DNA of 64,000 nucleotides, from positions 45,756,559 to 45,820,558 of the forward strand of contig CM060111.1 in the NCBI GenBank assembly GCA_030522415.1, read 5' to 3'. The notes beneath the pieces were generated by a model. That model was not told the origin of the DNA and did not search any database. It was given only the letters and a program-made list of their open reading frames with translations. The stretch's first letter is position 1, and each line of letters begins with the position of its first letter. The translations under genes and the position numbers were made by a program. This DNA is from Channallabes apus. Its lineage: Eukaryota; Chordata; Actinopteri; Siluriformes; Clariidae. Positions 1 to 11,606 of this stretch are shown here, piece after piece.

Positions 1-145
1 TCGGCCTGCTCTTCTGCTCCTGCCAAGACCAGGGCTGTGCCGAGAGGAGACGTCAGACCATCGTCCCCACCTGTGCGTATGAGGACAAGCTGAAACCAAA
101 CTGCCTGCAGCTGCGCAAGACCTGCCGCGTCGACCCCTTCTGCAG
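1..145 (+). CDS. gfra2: GFRA2-like receptor, coding exon A (5' partial)
   Basis: This is a coding exon of a GDNF-family receptor alpha, the GPI-anchored co-receptor that binds a GDNF-family ligand (neurturin for GFRA2) and presents it to RET at the neuronal surface. The first two bases finish a codon from upstream; the frame then reads 47 codons and ends with two bases (AG) before the donor GTATGT at 146. The peptide begins [20 protein letters not shown], which is the family's cysteine-rich signature, and it carries several further cysteines. The CQDQ.CAERRR wording fits GFRA2 better than GFRA1 (CRDIACTERRR), by recall of the family. The exon lies at the end of cysteine-rich domain 2 and the start of domain 3. 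The upstream part of the gene is outside the window. A teleost a/b paralogue cannot be assigned. Confidence 0.9.
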
Positions 146-197
146 GTATGTGGGTGTGGGGCGGGGAACGGGCAAGAGTGGAAAGGGTATGAAGGAC

Positions 198-242
198 TCC
201 AATGGAAAGATCTCCAATGGAAAGGTCTCCAATGGAAAGGTC
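198..242. repeat. Short tandem repeat, 15-bp unit, about 3 copies
   Basis: The unit TCCAATGGAAAGGTC is repeated three times with one A/G change, directly downstream of the exon A donor site. Confidence 0.75.
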
Positions 243-354
243 TGGGATGGAGTGGAAGGAAATGTATGGACAGATAGATGGATTTGTGAGATATTTGGGG
301 GGTAGATAGTGGTTTAGGGAATGATTGGGTGGAGTATTTATGAGTTAATTGTAT

Positions 355-1065
355 AGAGTGGATGGATGGATGGATGGATGGATGGACAAATGGATAATTA
401 CAGAAAAAATTATGAAGGGAGGAAGATATAATAGGTCTATAAGGCATTAGTTTTGTATATAGTAGTTGAGTGAACATAGAGGTGGACCAGTGATGGATCA
501 GTGAGCAGATGGATGGATGGATGGATGAATTACTGTAATAGGCAATTACAAAGAAGGTGGATGGATGGAAGAACAATTTGGTGAATGAGTTAGATTTTGG
601 GTGTGTAGTGAATAGAGTGATGAATGAATAGAGAAGTGTTCCAGTGGAGTGTTAGAGAGCAGATGGATGGGTGGATTGAAAAAGAGACGGATATTTGATA
701 TAGTGGTCAATGGGTTAATAGACATGACAATGGATAGGTGGATGAGTGGATGGATATGGAGATGAAGGGATATGGAGATGGATGGATGGATGGATATGGA
801 GATGAATGGATATGGAGATGGATGGATGGATATGGAGATGGATGGATGGATGGATGGATGGATATGGACATTGACAATTGTTAAAAGCGCTATACAAATA
901 AAATTGAATTGAATTGAATAGGTAGGTGGTTGGATGGATGGATGATATAAAGGTGAATAAATGGATTGATGGATGGATGGATGATATAAAGGTGAATAAA
1001 TGCATGGATATGGATGGATGGATGGATGGATGGATATATACTGTAGATGGTTGAGTGAATGGATA
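355..1065. repeat. Imperfect (ATGG)n / GATGGATATGGA minisatellite
   Basis: Long runs of GATGGATGGATG alternate with ATATGGAGATG variants and unique spacers. The densest part is 720-870. Open frames rich in His-Pro-Ser-Ile on the other strand are by-products of the repeat. A LINE-type tail sits inside at about 866-920. Confidence 0.85.
866..920 (+). repeat. LINE-type 3' tail fragment
   Basis: The sequence GACAATTGTTAAAAGCGC, followed by TATACAAATAAAATTGAA and repeated GAATT units, is the 3' tail also seen at 56251-56325 and, on the other strand, at 16306-16370. It is probably a severely 5'-truncated insertion of an L2/CR1-type LINE. Confidence 0.65.
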
Positions 1066-1611
1066 TAAAAGAGAAGAGAGTGCCCCAATCAAACCTGTCT
1101 TTATTTGCTTTGGTAATATATGTCTAGGTTGCCAGGTTTCACAAAATCCCAGCTGCACACCAACTACAATTAAATAAACTATATAAAAAAAGTAAATTGC
1201 AGGGTTTTATCCACTGCTTACACATACCGAAAGTTGCACAATTCACCAAAAATAATATTAAAAATAAGAACAATGAAATAAAATGCAGACTGTTAATTGT
1301 GCACCATTTTGACTCACCACTTCAGAGGTCCAAGGAACTTTTAAAAATAAAAGTAAATAAAGATCTGATCAAATATGTTGAGCCTGCTGCTGTTATCAGC
1401 TGTAAATAACATGGTGTTGGTTTGGGAGCGGCGATGTTGTTTCATCATGTGGACTCAGACACACATGAGAGAAAATCCTTCCAGAACGTTCCTTGTGGCG
1501 TCTGCTTCGGGAGCGCGCAATAAAGTTCTGCTAATTGCTGTTTGCTTTATTTATCTCCTGCAGAAGCAGGGCAGAGGAACGAACTCTGTGCGCTACACTG
1601 AGCTTACACTC
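1066..1611. other. Intron A, no recognised feature
   Basis: This AT-rich intronic sequence has no convincing coding frame. I see no known element in it. Confidence 0.5.
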
Positions 1612-1630
1612 TGTGTGTGTCTGTGTGTGT

Positions 1631-1682
<52 letters not shown>

Positions 1683-1744
1683 AATATAAGGAAAACCTTG
1701 CATCCTTTTTTCTTTTTTCATTTCCGTTTTAGTATTACATTTTG

Positions 1745-1803
<59 letters not shown>

Positions 1804-1887
1804 GTAATCAGCTCAGTATCAAAGCAGCTGTCAGCGCAGAGAGTAGAGACATCATCCAGAATCAACAAAGCGACACACCATCTGACA

Positions 1888-1928
<41 letters not shown>

Positions 1929-1952
1929 CGCACACACACACACACGCACACA
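1612..1952. repeat. Compound microsatellite: (TG)n, (TG)n, (CA)n
   Basis: There are three arrays: TG at 1612-1679, TG at 1745-1802 and CA at 1890-1952. The second and third are inverted relative to each other, separated by about 87 bp. Confidence 0.95.
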
Positions 1953-2136
1953 CCAATAAAATATCAAAGAATAAAGTATTTGTATAAACTGTGACTGAGT
2001 AAAGTGTGTTTGTTGTAAATGGTTTAAAGGCGTAAACATTAGCTCTGCGCCTTAGCCTTACTCCACAAACTGTAAACACTAATCTTAACCCCGCCTCTTA
2101 CCTAAACTCCGCCTTCACACTTTGCCACTTACAATC

Positions 2137-2173
2137 ATCCTCGTAATAACCTACTACTCATTATAACCTACTA
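2137..2173. repeat. Left outlier of the 17-bp satellite
   Basis: Motifs of the form CTCATTATAACCTACTA precede the transposon at 2174. They match the array that resumes at 2964, so the transposon landed inside or at the edge of the array. Confidence 0.7.
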
Positions 2174-2575
2174 CAGAGGAACCTCCGATTATGAGTAACA
2201 CGGTTTACGAGTGTTCCGCAAGACGAGCAAAGATTTTTTATAAATTTTGACTTGGAAAATGAACAAGTCTTGGTTTACGAGTACCGAGTATCATGTATCA
2301 CGCATGCACTCCTTGTTTTGACGCCAAGCGTCACGTCATCACAACTGAGCCAATGTTTTCTTTCTCTCTTGTGCTGCGGAATGTGTGTGTGTACAGTGCG
2401 CGTGTAAAGCAAAAGAAAGTCTCATTAGAGAGGTTAAAGATCCATTTTCTCTCTCCGCTCAAGGCTCAGCCTGCTCTATGTGTCTGTGTGCGCGCACATG
2501 TCATTAGACACCGTGCTACACACACACACAAACACACACACACACACACACACAGAGACCCCTCCTACATTCTCC

Positions 2576-2611
<36 letters not shown>

Positions 2612-2961
2612 TTCTCTCTGCTCTACACAGAAACACTGCTCTGTCGTGATTCTTTTCAAAGGTAAATTTCAGGTTAATTTGTTTAATTTTTACTTTACTG
2701 CAGGGATTCCGTTAGTGTGACGCTCAATCGAGTGTCATTAGAGAGATTTCTTGTTTATTTTTTTTATCTTTCTGATAAAACAGTGTTTCCGTTGTGTGTC
2801 TATGTGTGTGAAAGAGGAAGGGTAACTATGTAAGATGAGAAGAGGGAGAGGGGAGCTTACTTTAGATTGACACACACACAAACAATCACACAGCGTAAAA
2901 CACTGGTTTACAAGTGTTTTGAAATATGAGCAAATTACGCTTGTAATCCAAGGTTCCACTG
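2174..2961. mobile_element. Non-autonomous pogo/Tigger-like DNA transposon
   Basis: The left end (CAGAGGAACCTCCGATTATG) and the reverse complement of the right end (CAGTGGAACCTTGGATTACA) form terminal inverted repeats that stay similar for some 60 bp. Both ends are flanked by TA, the target of the Tc1/mariner/pogo superfamily. The CAGTGGAACC terminus is typical of pogo/Tigger elements (family knowledge). No transposase frame remains; the interior contains CA microsatellites at about 2517-2553 and 2578-2609. It is 788 bp long. Confidence 0.7.
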
Positions 2962-2963
2962 TA

Positions 2964-3968
2964 CTCATTATAACCCCATCCTCATTATAACCCCACCCTC
3001 ATTATAACCCCATCCTCATTATATCCCATCCTCATTATAACCCCACCCTCATTATAATCCCATCCTCATTATAACCCCATCCTTATTATATCCCCATCCT
3101 CATTATAACCTCATCCTCATTATATCCCCATCCTCATTATAACCTAATCCTCATTATAACCTCATCCTCATTATGTCCCCATCCTCATTATAACCTCATC
3201 CTCATTATATCCCCATCCTCATTATAACCCCATCCTCATTATAACCTCATCCTCATTATATCCTCATCCTCATTATAACCCTATCTTCATTATAACCTCA
3301 TCCTCATTATATCCCCATCCTCATTATAACCTCATCCTCATTATATCCCCATCCTTATTATATCCCCATCCTCATTATAACCTCATCCTCATTATATCCC
3401 CATCCTCATTATAACCCCATCCTCATTATAACCTCATCCTCATTATAACCTCATCCTCATTATATCCCCATCCTCATTATAACCTCATCCTCATTATATC
3501 CTCATCCTCATTATAACCCTATCCTCATTATAACCTCATCCTCATTATATCCCCATCCTCATTATAACCTCATCCTCATTATATCCTCATCCTCATTATA
3601 ACCCCATCCTCATTATAACCCCACCCTCATTATATCCCCATCCTCATTATATCCCCATCCTCATTATATCCCCATCCTCATTATAACCCATATCCTCATT
3701 ATAACCTCATCCTCATTATATCCCCATCCTCATTATAACCCATATCCTCATTATAACCTCATCCTCATTATAACCCCATCCTCATTATAACCTCATCCTC
3801 ATTATATCCCCATCCTCATTATAACCTCATCCTCATTATATCCTCATCCTCATTATAACCCCATCCTCATTATAACCTCATCCTCATTATATCCCCATGC
3901 TCATTATAACCCCAACCACATTATAACCCCATCCTCATTATAACCCCATCCTCATTATAACCCCATCC
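2964..3968. repeat. Satellite array, 17-bp unit, about 60 copies
   Basis: The unit CCTCATTATAACCCCAT is repeated head to tail for about 1 kb. Variants are CTCAT for CCCAT and TATCCCC for TAACCCC. Units ending ATAACCTCAT and ATATCCCCAT often alternate, suggesting a 34-bp higher-order unit in parts of the array. Confidence 0.95.
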
Positions 3969-4256
3969 ATGAACAGTAAGAACAAAAGAAATTAGTTCAG
4001 TTATATGTTTGTTAATAATAATAAGGATAATCATAAAGTCAAGAGGATAGAAATAACTTCATAAGTGTGTTTATCAAGTGTATAAAAAGTTATTTAAAAA
4101 AAAAAACTTCAGCAGTAAAGTAATATATGTGGATAATTATGTGGATTTAACTTATTAGAGAAATAAAAACTGGATAAAAATGAGGAATATATATAAATAA
4201 AGAATCCATTAACCAAGAGAGTCCAAGAAGAAAAAGAACCAAAAAGTATCTTATAA

Positions 4257-4289
<33 letters not shown>

Positions 4290-4729
4290 AATAACAAATA
4301 AAGTTAACTTATATAAAATAATAAGTCAACCAGCAGCATTTCAGTAATTATTTTATTTTAGTTTCTGTCATTAATATTAACAAAATAATATTAAGAAGAA
4401 TTTCATCAATCCAGAAACAATCTACCTTAAAGAGCACAAACAGCTGGAGCTCATAAAGACAAAAAGAAATATAAGAATAAGAAGAAAGTTTACCAAAAGA
4501 AATTGAAGGATAAAGAAAGAGAGAACAAAGAAAACTGAGGAATGAGATGAGAGGAAAACCTCAAATAAAGAGTTCTCCATTAAACACCAGCTTTTACTTT
4601 ATTCCTTTATTCTTCTTTTTTTTTCTTTTTTAAACAAATAATTTATTTTTATTTCTGTTGGTTTTATCTGCGTCATGTTTAAACAGTCGCACTGTTGAGT
4701 TTAGACTCGCACACAGATTTCTCCCTCAA

Positions 4730-4732
<3 letters not shown>
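3969..4732. other. AT-rich intronic sequence with (AAAT)n
   Basis: A/T-rich stretch with an (AATA)n tetranucleotide run at about 4258-4290 and many short A tracts. No gene or known element recognised. Confidence 0.6.

Positions 4733-4773
<41 letters not shown>
4733..4773. repeat. (CA)n microsatellite
   Basis: An uninterrupted CA dinucleotide array. Confidence 0.95.
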
Positions 4774-5000
4774 GCCTGGGGCCACACCATATGCTCATAC
4801 ACAGCCCTTCCAATTAACTGTTGATGGATTCGCCTCGTTCTCTAGCAATGAGGAAAAAAAAGAAGAACAGATCTCTCTTTCTCTTTCTCTCTTCCAGTCT
4901 CTCTGCCTCATTTATCTCTTCCTCAATCTTGCAGTATCTCCCTCTCTCTCATTCCCTCATGTCTCTCTCTCTGTCTCTGAGGCTCTATGTGTCACTCTGG

Positions 5001-5160
5001 ACTCTGATTGGTCAAAAGGTGTTGATTAGTTCTCTCTAACAGCAGCTCTGACTGTAGCGCAGGTTTATATAACTGCGCTCGCTCTGATATGGTATGGTTG
5101 CTATAGTAACCGCTCAGTCACAGGGACGTGTACAGCGCACGATCCGCTGATAATAAACAG
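5001..5160. repeat. Unnamed interspersed repeat, copy 1
   Basis: This sequence and 41752-41910 are diverged copies of the same repeat. Shared blocks include TCTATAACAGCAGCT-like, GTTGCTATAGTAAC-like and CACAGGGACGTG, in the same order and spacing. I cannot name the family. Confidence 0.65.
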
Positions 5161-6179
5161 AGTTATCTGAAAGTAGGTGAGGTCCCTGCTCTAGTCTCAG
5201 GTCATTTTTCTGGCCAGCTGATCAGTGAGCATGAGTGTTAGTGATGATGTAAGCAGTAGAGTGTTTGTCTCAGGGGTGTCAGGGCAGGACGCAGAGGCAG
5301 GACACACGTGACGTTCTGATCGGATGAGGTTAAGGTTCCTTACAGCAGAACTGGACCGCTATGAGTCCAGACTGAAGTCGTTCCAGCTCTGAGCTCATCC
5401 GCAGGTCAGCGCGTGTCTGGCCCAGCACGGAGCTGATAACCTTCCAGAGCTGACTCGGCGTGCAGAGCGGGAAGTGGACCAAAAGCATCTCTGGTTAAAC
5501 CTGTGGAGAAGGGATTTACTGACACACGGCCATGAGCAGGAAGCAGCAGGGGGCGTTTACTTTCGCTACAACGGAAAGAGGATTACGGATTTGATTCACT
5601 TTGTGCCTGGGGTTGGAACAGAAATGGAGAAATGCTAAGCGGATCGCCGGCGCTAACGAGAGCTACATCACTGAGCTCATGATTAGCAGAAACATCGTAG
5701 CTGAGCATTCCTAGAGTCTTTATCCACTGCGACGAGAACCTTTTATCTACAGGAATAGCGGACGCTGTTTTAGTACAATTTCCCACGTAGCAGCGCGAGC
5801 TGTTGTTAGCGAACGAGCTGAAGGCAGGAAGTGAGGTGATATCTCAGCGCGATGTAACACCGTGATGTGCAGTACATCTCCTCAGAAACAGACGCGGTGT
5901 TACGGTTCCTTCATCCCGACTCTGAAAGGTTCAGTTTGTTCTTTGTCTAGCGTTTGTTCGGGTCTAGTTGATTGATTATTGATTATTCACTCTATCGCTC
6001 TGTTAGCTTTTGTATTAGCATTAGCATTGTAGTCTAGGCAGAGCGATAGTTCTTGTTTTTAGGTTTCATGTTTGCTCTCCGTCGTAAAAAAGGAAACGTC
6101 TGCTCTCGTGTCCATCTTCAGATCAGTTCCTGATATCTGGATGGTCCCTGATTTTCCTCCGTCACTAAGAGGGTATTTG
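5161..6179. other. Intronic sequence, nothing recognised
   Basis: Balanced base composition, short unrelated open frames, and no splice-bounded exon that fits the receptor. A repeat-poor block. Confidence 0.45.
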
Positions 6180-6439
6180 AGGTGGAACAGTGGCTTAGTG
6201 GTTAGCGCTGTGGTGTCGCACCTCCAGGGTCTGGGTTCGATTCCTGCCTTGGGTCTGTGCGCATGGAGTTTAAATGTTCTCCCCGTGCTTGGTGGGTTTC
6301 CTCTGGGGACTCCAGATACTGTAAGGCTAATACATCCCTGAATGTGCATGAATGTCCTCTACAGGACTGTCCTGTCTACCCTACCTCATACACTGAGTCC
6401 CCTGGGATAGGCTCCAGCTCCCCTGGAGAATGAATGAAT
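6180..6439 (+). repeat. tRNA-derived SINE, + strand copy
   Basis: The head carries a perfect Pol III A box (TGGCTTAGTGG, 6191-6201) and B box (GGTTCGATTCC, 6234-6244). The body has the family phrase TTCTCCCCGTGCTTGGTGGG. The tail ends in GAATGAATGAA. The same family recurs at 8578, 9008, 14189, 24303, 32119, 33456, 40602, 55111 and 63579. Confidence 0.85.
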
Positions 6440-7082
6440 TAACTTAAAGGGCGTGGCTGGAAAGCACCTCGACCCTCTAATCCTTACTGTAATTACATAT
6501 GAACGTAGTTTAGGATTATTTGAAATCATTTGCACAGAAAGTTTGTAAAGTCCTGCATGTGATACTGAAAGCGCTGTAACGCAGAGCCATTAATTTCCCG
6601 TAAGCCGCGGAGAGAATCGCCGCGGCACTCCAGACCCGCTCAGCCCGGCCAAATAACAGTGTTTTAAATGCCGCAACAGTGTTTTTGTCTTCTTTTTTTT
6701 TCTTCTTAAAAGTGTGAGACTGAAAGGGCCTGGGAAGGCAGTAGGGGGCAGACAGGCTGTAATTTGAGCAGCGAGCGGTCCGCTCAGGCATAATGGCAGA
6801 GTCTTGCTGAGAGACAAAATGCACTTTATTCTCCGTGGCTGAGAACTTTCAGCCCAAACACTCGGCAGCCAGCTTCTCTCAACTTCACACCAAATTACAC
6901 CACTTATATATTTATATCTCACATTTCTTTTTCTCTTTCTCCAGATTTCTATGCAAATATTAGCCCTTTTTCCTGTCCAGAAATTATCTGGATTTCATTT
7001 ACAGAGCAAAAAGCAAAATTCTTTACAAAAGCGATAGGGAGAGATGCGTAGGAGAGAGAGAGAGAGAGAGAGATACACTCCA
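6440..7082. other. Intronic sequence, nothing recognised
   Basis: No coding signal. A short (GA)n run lies at about 7051-7072. Confidence 0.45.
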
Positions 7083-7830
7083 TTAGGGACACCTTGCTAG
7101 TACTCTGGGTTGGACCTGTTTTTGGCTTCAGAACCGTCTTAATTCTTCGTGGCACAGATTCACCACGCTGCTGGAAACATTCCTTATGTGATGATTTTGC
7201 TCCACACACACATGATGTCATTACGCAGTCACTGCAGATTTGTCGACTGAACATCCATGAAGCTCCGCTGGACTGAGATCAGGTGACTGTGGAGACAGTG
7301 TGAGTACAGCGACCTCACCGGCATGTCCAAGAAACCAGTGTGAGATGATTTTAGCTTTGTGACACGGCGTGTGCTCATAAACACGATCAGCATCAATACT
7401 CAAGTGGACTGTGATGTGCCAAGAAACAGCATCTCCGCCCACACCATCACACCACCACCTGATACGCGGCAGGACGGATCCGCGATTTCATGTTGTTTAC
7501 ATCAAATTCCGAACCGATCATCCGCAGCAGAAATTGAGACTCATCAGACCGGGACGTCTTTCCCGATCTTCTGGTGTCTGATGTTGGTGAGACCATGTGA
7601 CCTGTAGCCTCAGTTTCCTGTTCTTACCTGACAGGAGCGACTCCCGGTGTGGTCTTCTACTGCTGTAGCACATCTGCTCCAGGGTTCCAGAGACGCTCTT
7701 CATCAGACCTCAGGTGTAACCAGATGTTATCTGAGTTCATGTTGCCTTTCTATCACCTTGAACCGGTCTGGCCGTTCTCCTCTGACCTCTGACCTCAACA
7801 AGGCATTTTCACCCAGACTCAGCTTTGTTT
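7083..7830 (-). pseudogene. Decayed Tc1-like transposase remnant
   Basis: On the - strand the sequence resembles the C-terminal two thirds of a Tc1-like transposase. A readable stretch at 7221-7442 contains HTPCHKAKIISHWF and, further on, PQSPDLSPAE. These correspond to the second catalytic Asp region and to the SPDLNPIE motif bearing the catalytic Glu in intact relatives. Here the first position reads PCHKA after TPC and the last motif is altered, and the frame is broken repeatedly. Terminal inverted repeats are not obvious, so only an internal relic seems to remain. Confidence 0.65.
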
Positions 7831-8577
7831 CAAAATTTTTGGCCCTAACTTTGTATATACAGTCCATAGATATGGACATGGAGAGAGAGAGATAGAGATT
7901 CAAAATATATACTATATGGAGTACACACACAAATACCCCCACACACACACACACACAATCGTTTGATTCTCATCATTAGATTCAGTCTGAGTGCAAACTG
8001 GCACCAGTTTAACACGGAGCGTTTCACACACTAGGAGTTGAAACACAACTACATATTAAAACTTCATGGTTTCCATGGTAACAGGAGCTTGTACAGCAGG
8101 CACGGTGTGTGAACAGGTATTTAAATTCCCTTGCGTGTTTGTGTGCGAGTGCTCGGAGTTTTAATTCTGAAAGCCAATTTGAACTTGAAACGTTGCTCCA
8201 GAATCTCTCAAAATAAAACCAACAGTTTAAAAGTCATTTTAAACCCTTTTGGTCCGCGGGGAAGCCGAGGTGCGCTGCATTACCGAGAGCCTGAGAGTCG
8301 GGACGACATTCTGATCTGGGATGGAGAGAAATCCCAGCCTGCACCTACGTCATGACGCGACTCAAACCCGGAGCAGTCGGGTCTTCTGTGGAAAGCAGAG
8401 GGGAACCTGGGGGATGGATTTTTGCTACTCAGAGTTCAGATGGAAGTTCAGGGAGCGAGACCTTCCTAATCTGGGTGTGGAATAAATGAATCATCTTAAA
8501 GTATGGAGTTGCAGGAGGATCAGTGATGAGCTCTGTCCTTAACATTCAAGATCATACTCCAAGAGTTTTTCATGAAC
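7831..8577. other. Intronic sequence, nothing recognised
   Basis: Contains a short CA run near 7920-7957. No other feature recognised. Confidence 0.45.
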
Positions 8578-8904
8578 ATTCATTTATTCATCCTCTATAG
8601 TGGTTATCCTGTACAGGGTCTAAGGAGGCCAGCAGTCTAACCCAGGACGGCGGGGTACAGTACACTCGACCCAGGGTGCCAGTCCTTCAGCAGCACTCAC
8701 TCACTCACTCACGCACTCACAGGCATTCTGGGAACACCAATTAGTAATCCCTGTATGTCTTTGGACTGTGGGAGAAAACCGGAGAACCCAGAGGAAACCC
8801 AAACCAAAAGCACAGGGAGAACCTTCAAACTCCACACACATAGACCTAAGGTGGGAATCGAACCTGGACGCTGGAGGTGCGAGGCAACAGGGCCACCATG
8901 CTGC
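8578..8904 (-). repeat. tRNA-derived SINE, - strand copy
   Basis: Reverse-orientation copy of the family at 6180: the ATTC-type tail comes first and the B-box complement (GGGAATCGAACC) lies near the right end. About full length but diverged. Confidence 0.8.
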
Positions 8905-9007
8905 ATCATTATAAACAGGTTAAATACCAATTTGCATAATAAAGGTGATTAAAGAGTTAATTAAAGTCCTTAATTACACAGTGTAGGTATAATAAATACC
9001 CAGTAAA

Positions 9008-9035
9008 GAGGTTCTGGGTTCGATTCCCTCCTCAG

Positions 9036-9105
<70 letters not shown>

Positions 9106-9205
9106 ACTGTGCATGTTCTCCCTGTGCTTGGTGGGTTTCCTTCAGGTTTCCTCCCACAGTCCAAAGACCTGCAGATTAGGATAGTTGGCGTACCCGAATT
9201 GCCCG

Positions 9206-9273
<68 letters not shown>
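9008..9273 (+). repeat. SINE fragment with two expanded (TG)n arrays
   Basis: B box GGTTCGATTCC at about 9018, then TG at 9037-9104, SINE body to about 9208, and TG at 9209-9273. Both dinucleotide arrays lie inside the SINE sequence. Confidence 0.8.
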
Positions 9274-9277
<4 letters not shown>

Positions 9278-9419
9278 GTTGACCAGAATCCCACCGCAGT
9301 CATACAAAACGGGAATAAATACAACAGTCCCCAGTGGCCTCGGCGGTCCCCGGTTGTGCTCCTGGATGGATGGATGGTGTTTATTCCACTTAAACACTGA
9401 CTTCATTAAACACCAGGTT
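9274..9419. other. Intronic sequence
   Basis: No feature except a brief GGATGGATGG run near 9365. Confidence 0.4.
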
Positions 9420-9840
9420 ACAATCTAACCTCATCGCTGTTCATATAAAATATATAGAGTTAATTAAACACCAGATGTTAATTGTACATCTCCTGCCCTA
9501 ATTACACAGTTAAGTGAACAGCTGTTAATTAAGCCTGCATATTCTTTAATTAAGTCTTTAATTAACGCCACAGGTAACGGCTACAGTCCTCAGTTATAAT
9601 TCAGCTGCAGGTAATTAAACATGTGCTGTTAACTGAGGAGTCTGGGTGTTAATTAGACAGTATTAAAGAGGTACTACATCACTGCCGGTGTTAATTGGAC
9701 GGTGGAGGTGTTCGTTATAAACTCTGGCTTTAATTTATGTGTTCGGGTGTTAATTGGACGATGCAGGTGTTTATTGGTGTTTCAGTAAAGAGTTAATTAA
9801 GGAGACGCTTCATCACTGGTGGTGTTAGTTGCATGCTGTT
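9420..9840. other. TTAATT-rich block with decayed tandem phrases
   Basis: The block holds many TTAATTA/TTAATTGG cores. The phrase GTGTTAATTGGACG recurs at about 9690 and 9749, with a related GTGTTAATTAGACAG near 9647. It may be a worn tandem repeat or a homeodomain-type site cluster; the sequence alone cannot decide. Confidence 0.4.
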
Positions 9841-11080
9841 ACAGTCTACGGCGGGGGGGGGGGGGCTTTAGTTTGCTTTCACACACACACACACACACAC
9901 ACATTCGTCACAGGCAGTTGAGCAGTAGGCAGTGTGAGGCTGATCTGTTAGACAGAGAAACAAATCCGACACACAATCAATACGGCGGAGAGGCGGCGTG
10001 GGGGGGGGGGGAGGAGTAAAGGGGGATAGAGGGAGATAGAAGTGAGAGAGAGAAAGGGAATGAAGAAGAAAGAATAAAAGAGAGAGAGAGAGAGTTTATC
10101 GCCGCTATAACAGAAGCGAGAATAAGAAATAGCTTGAGTTAGAGATCATTAAATGTAACAGTAAACAGATAAACAGTGATGATGTCATCGACGTAGTACT
10201 CACTGTGCTGTGACACACTCAGGGCCGTGCAGTTACTGGAAAATAATCAAGGTCAGGGTGGTTTATTACTCACACAGCGACAGGTTGTGTATAAACTCCA
10301 GTAAAGAGTTAAACGCTGCGTGTCACACTCGCCCGGGATAATTACCGAATATTTCTGAGGAGTGTCTGAGTGGAAAGCAGCTGCGGTCGGAAAAACCACT
10401 CCGGACCGCACGATGCTGGAGCGGCTCTGAGTTCCCATCATTATCCCTCGCTCGCTCTCTCTCTCTCGCTCGCTCGCTTTGTGGGAGATAAAGTGCTCTG
10501 ATTGCCTGTCTTGGATTTGAAACACAGCCACGTACCACTGCGGATTTCCCAGACGTTATGTCCAGCGCGCGGTTTAAAGACGCTGCAATCACACGGAATC
10601 TCACGTCCGAGATCTTTAAACGGACGCAGATGACAGACTGCGGGATGAATAAAGTAAAGACAGACCTGTCGAGGATAAAAATGCAATGAGATCTTCGTAA
10701 GTGTTTCATTAGGGATCAAGTGATAAACAGGCAACAAGGCTTTCGGGATGTCCAGTGATATGCAAATGAAGTACTTGTGACATCAGAACGCGACAACAAC
10801 ATAGAAACATCAAACGCATGTATGTGGCACACTGAAGAAATTCCAGAGTTTCTACGTTTATTTCTTGTTGCCAGGATTTTTTTAATACATTATTTTTTAT
10901 TCATTTAATTGGATTGTGTTGAGATTTAATCTTGTGAAAGAAGAAATAAAATGTACTGGGAATTTCTTTGGGTCTCAGTTGTTTTTCTTTAAAGGTTTCA
11001 GTGTCAGATTTTTCCGAATGAACCAGAAAGTCTGTCTTAAATCCTTATTTATTTATTGATTTATTGATTTATTTGAAAGA
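9841..11080. other. Intronic sequence with G tracts, CA and GA runs
   Basis: Includes poly-G at about 9852-9864 and 10000-10011, CA at 9880-9902, and GA at about 10079-10096. No exon or known element is recognised. Confidence 0.5.
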
Positions 11081-11272
11081 GGTTGAATAACTCTGAGACG
11101 GCAGTAATCATTAAAAGGTGCATTTTGTGTTGAATTTGTAGAAATCACTTTAGTTTAGTTGTGTTGAATCTAAACTGCTCACGTTTCACCGATTTATTAC
11201 AAACAGCTGCAAGTTCGTAGTTTTGGCCGAAACATCTCATTTCCAATGTGGGTTAAATAATGTCGAGTGGAG
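11081..11272. repeat. Tc1-like terminal remnant
   Basis: Closely parallels the 3' end of the Tc1-like element at 57820-59297. Shared phrases include GTTGAATAA, GAGAC.GCAGT and ACAAACAGCTGCAAGT in the same order. Only the terminal region is present. Confidence 0.7.
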
Positions 11273-11575
11273 CTGAATGTAAAGGTGTAAATAAAGGCTG
11301 TTCTGTCCTGTAGTAACATGAAGCTCTGTTTACTGCAGATGATCGAAAAAAAAAAATTTCACAAACAACACGAACAAGTACCGGATTAGCATATTGCTCA
11401 TCAACATAAGATTGTAATAATTTCTGTGCTGATTAAGACATATAAAAAATAAATAAATAAGATTTGAATGTAGCGGGTCCTCGTATCAGTGCCAGTACAG
11501 ATTATGTTCATTATAGACAGACAGACAGATATTTTACATACGATTTATTTACACTGATCGCTAGAGGTCTTCATT

Positions 11576-11606
<31 letters not shown>

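Noticed and set aside
546..1158. Open frames rich in His-Pro-Ser-Ile
   Set aside because: They read through the (ATGG)n minisatellite and its variants; no gene-like composition outside the repeat.
1593..2079. Long Cys-Val and His-Thr open frames
   Set aside because: Produced by TG and CA microsatellites, which are open in several frames.
2964..3968. Possible CRISPR-like array
   Set aside because: Direct 17-bp units with no unique spacers, within a vertebrate intron; a satellite.
6180..6244. tRNA gene
   Set aside because: A and B boxes are present, but the sequence is the head of a multi-copy SINE and shows no cloverleaf with acceptor stem.
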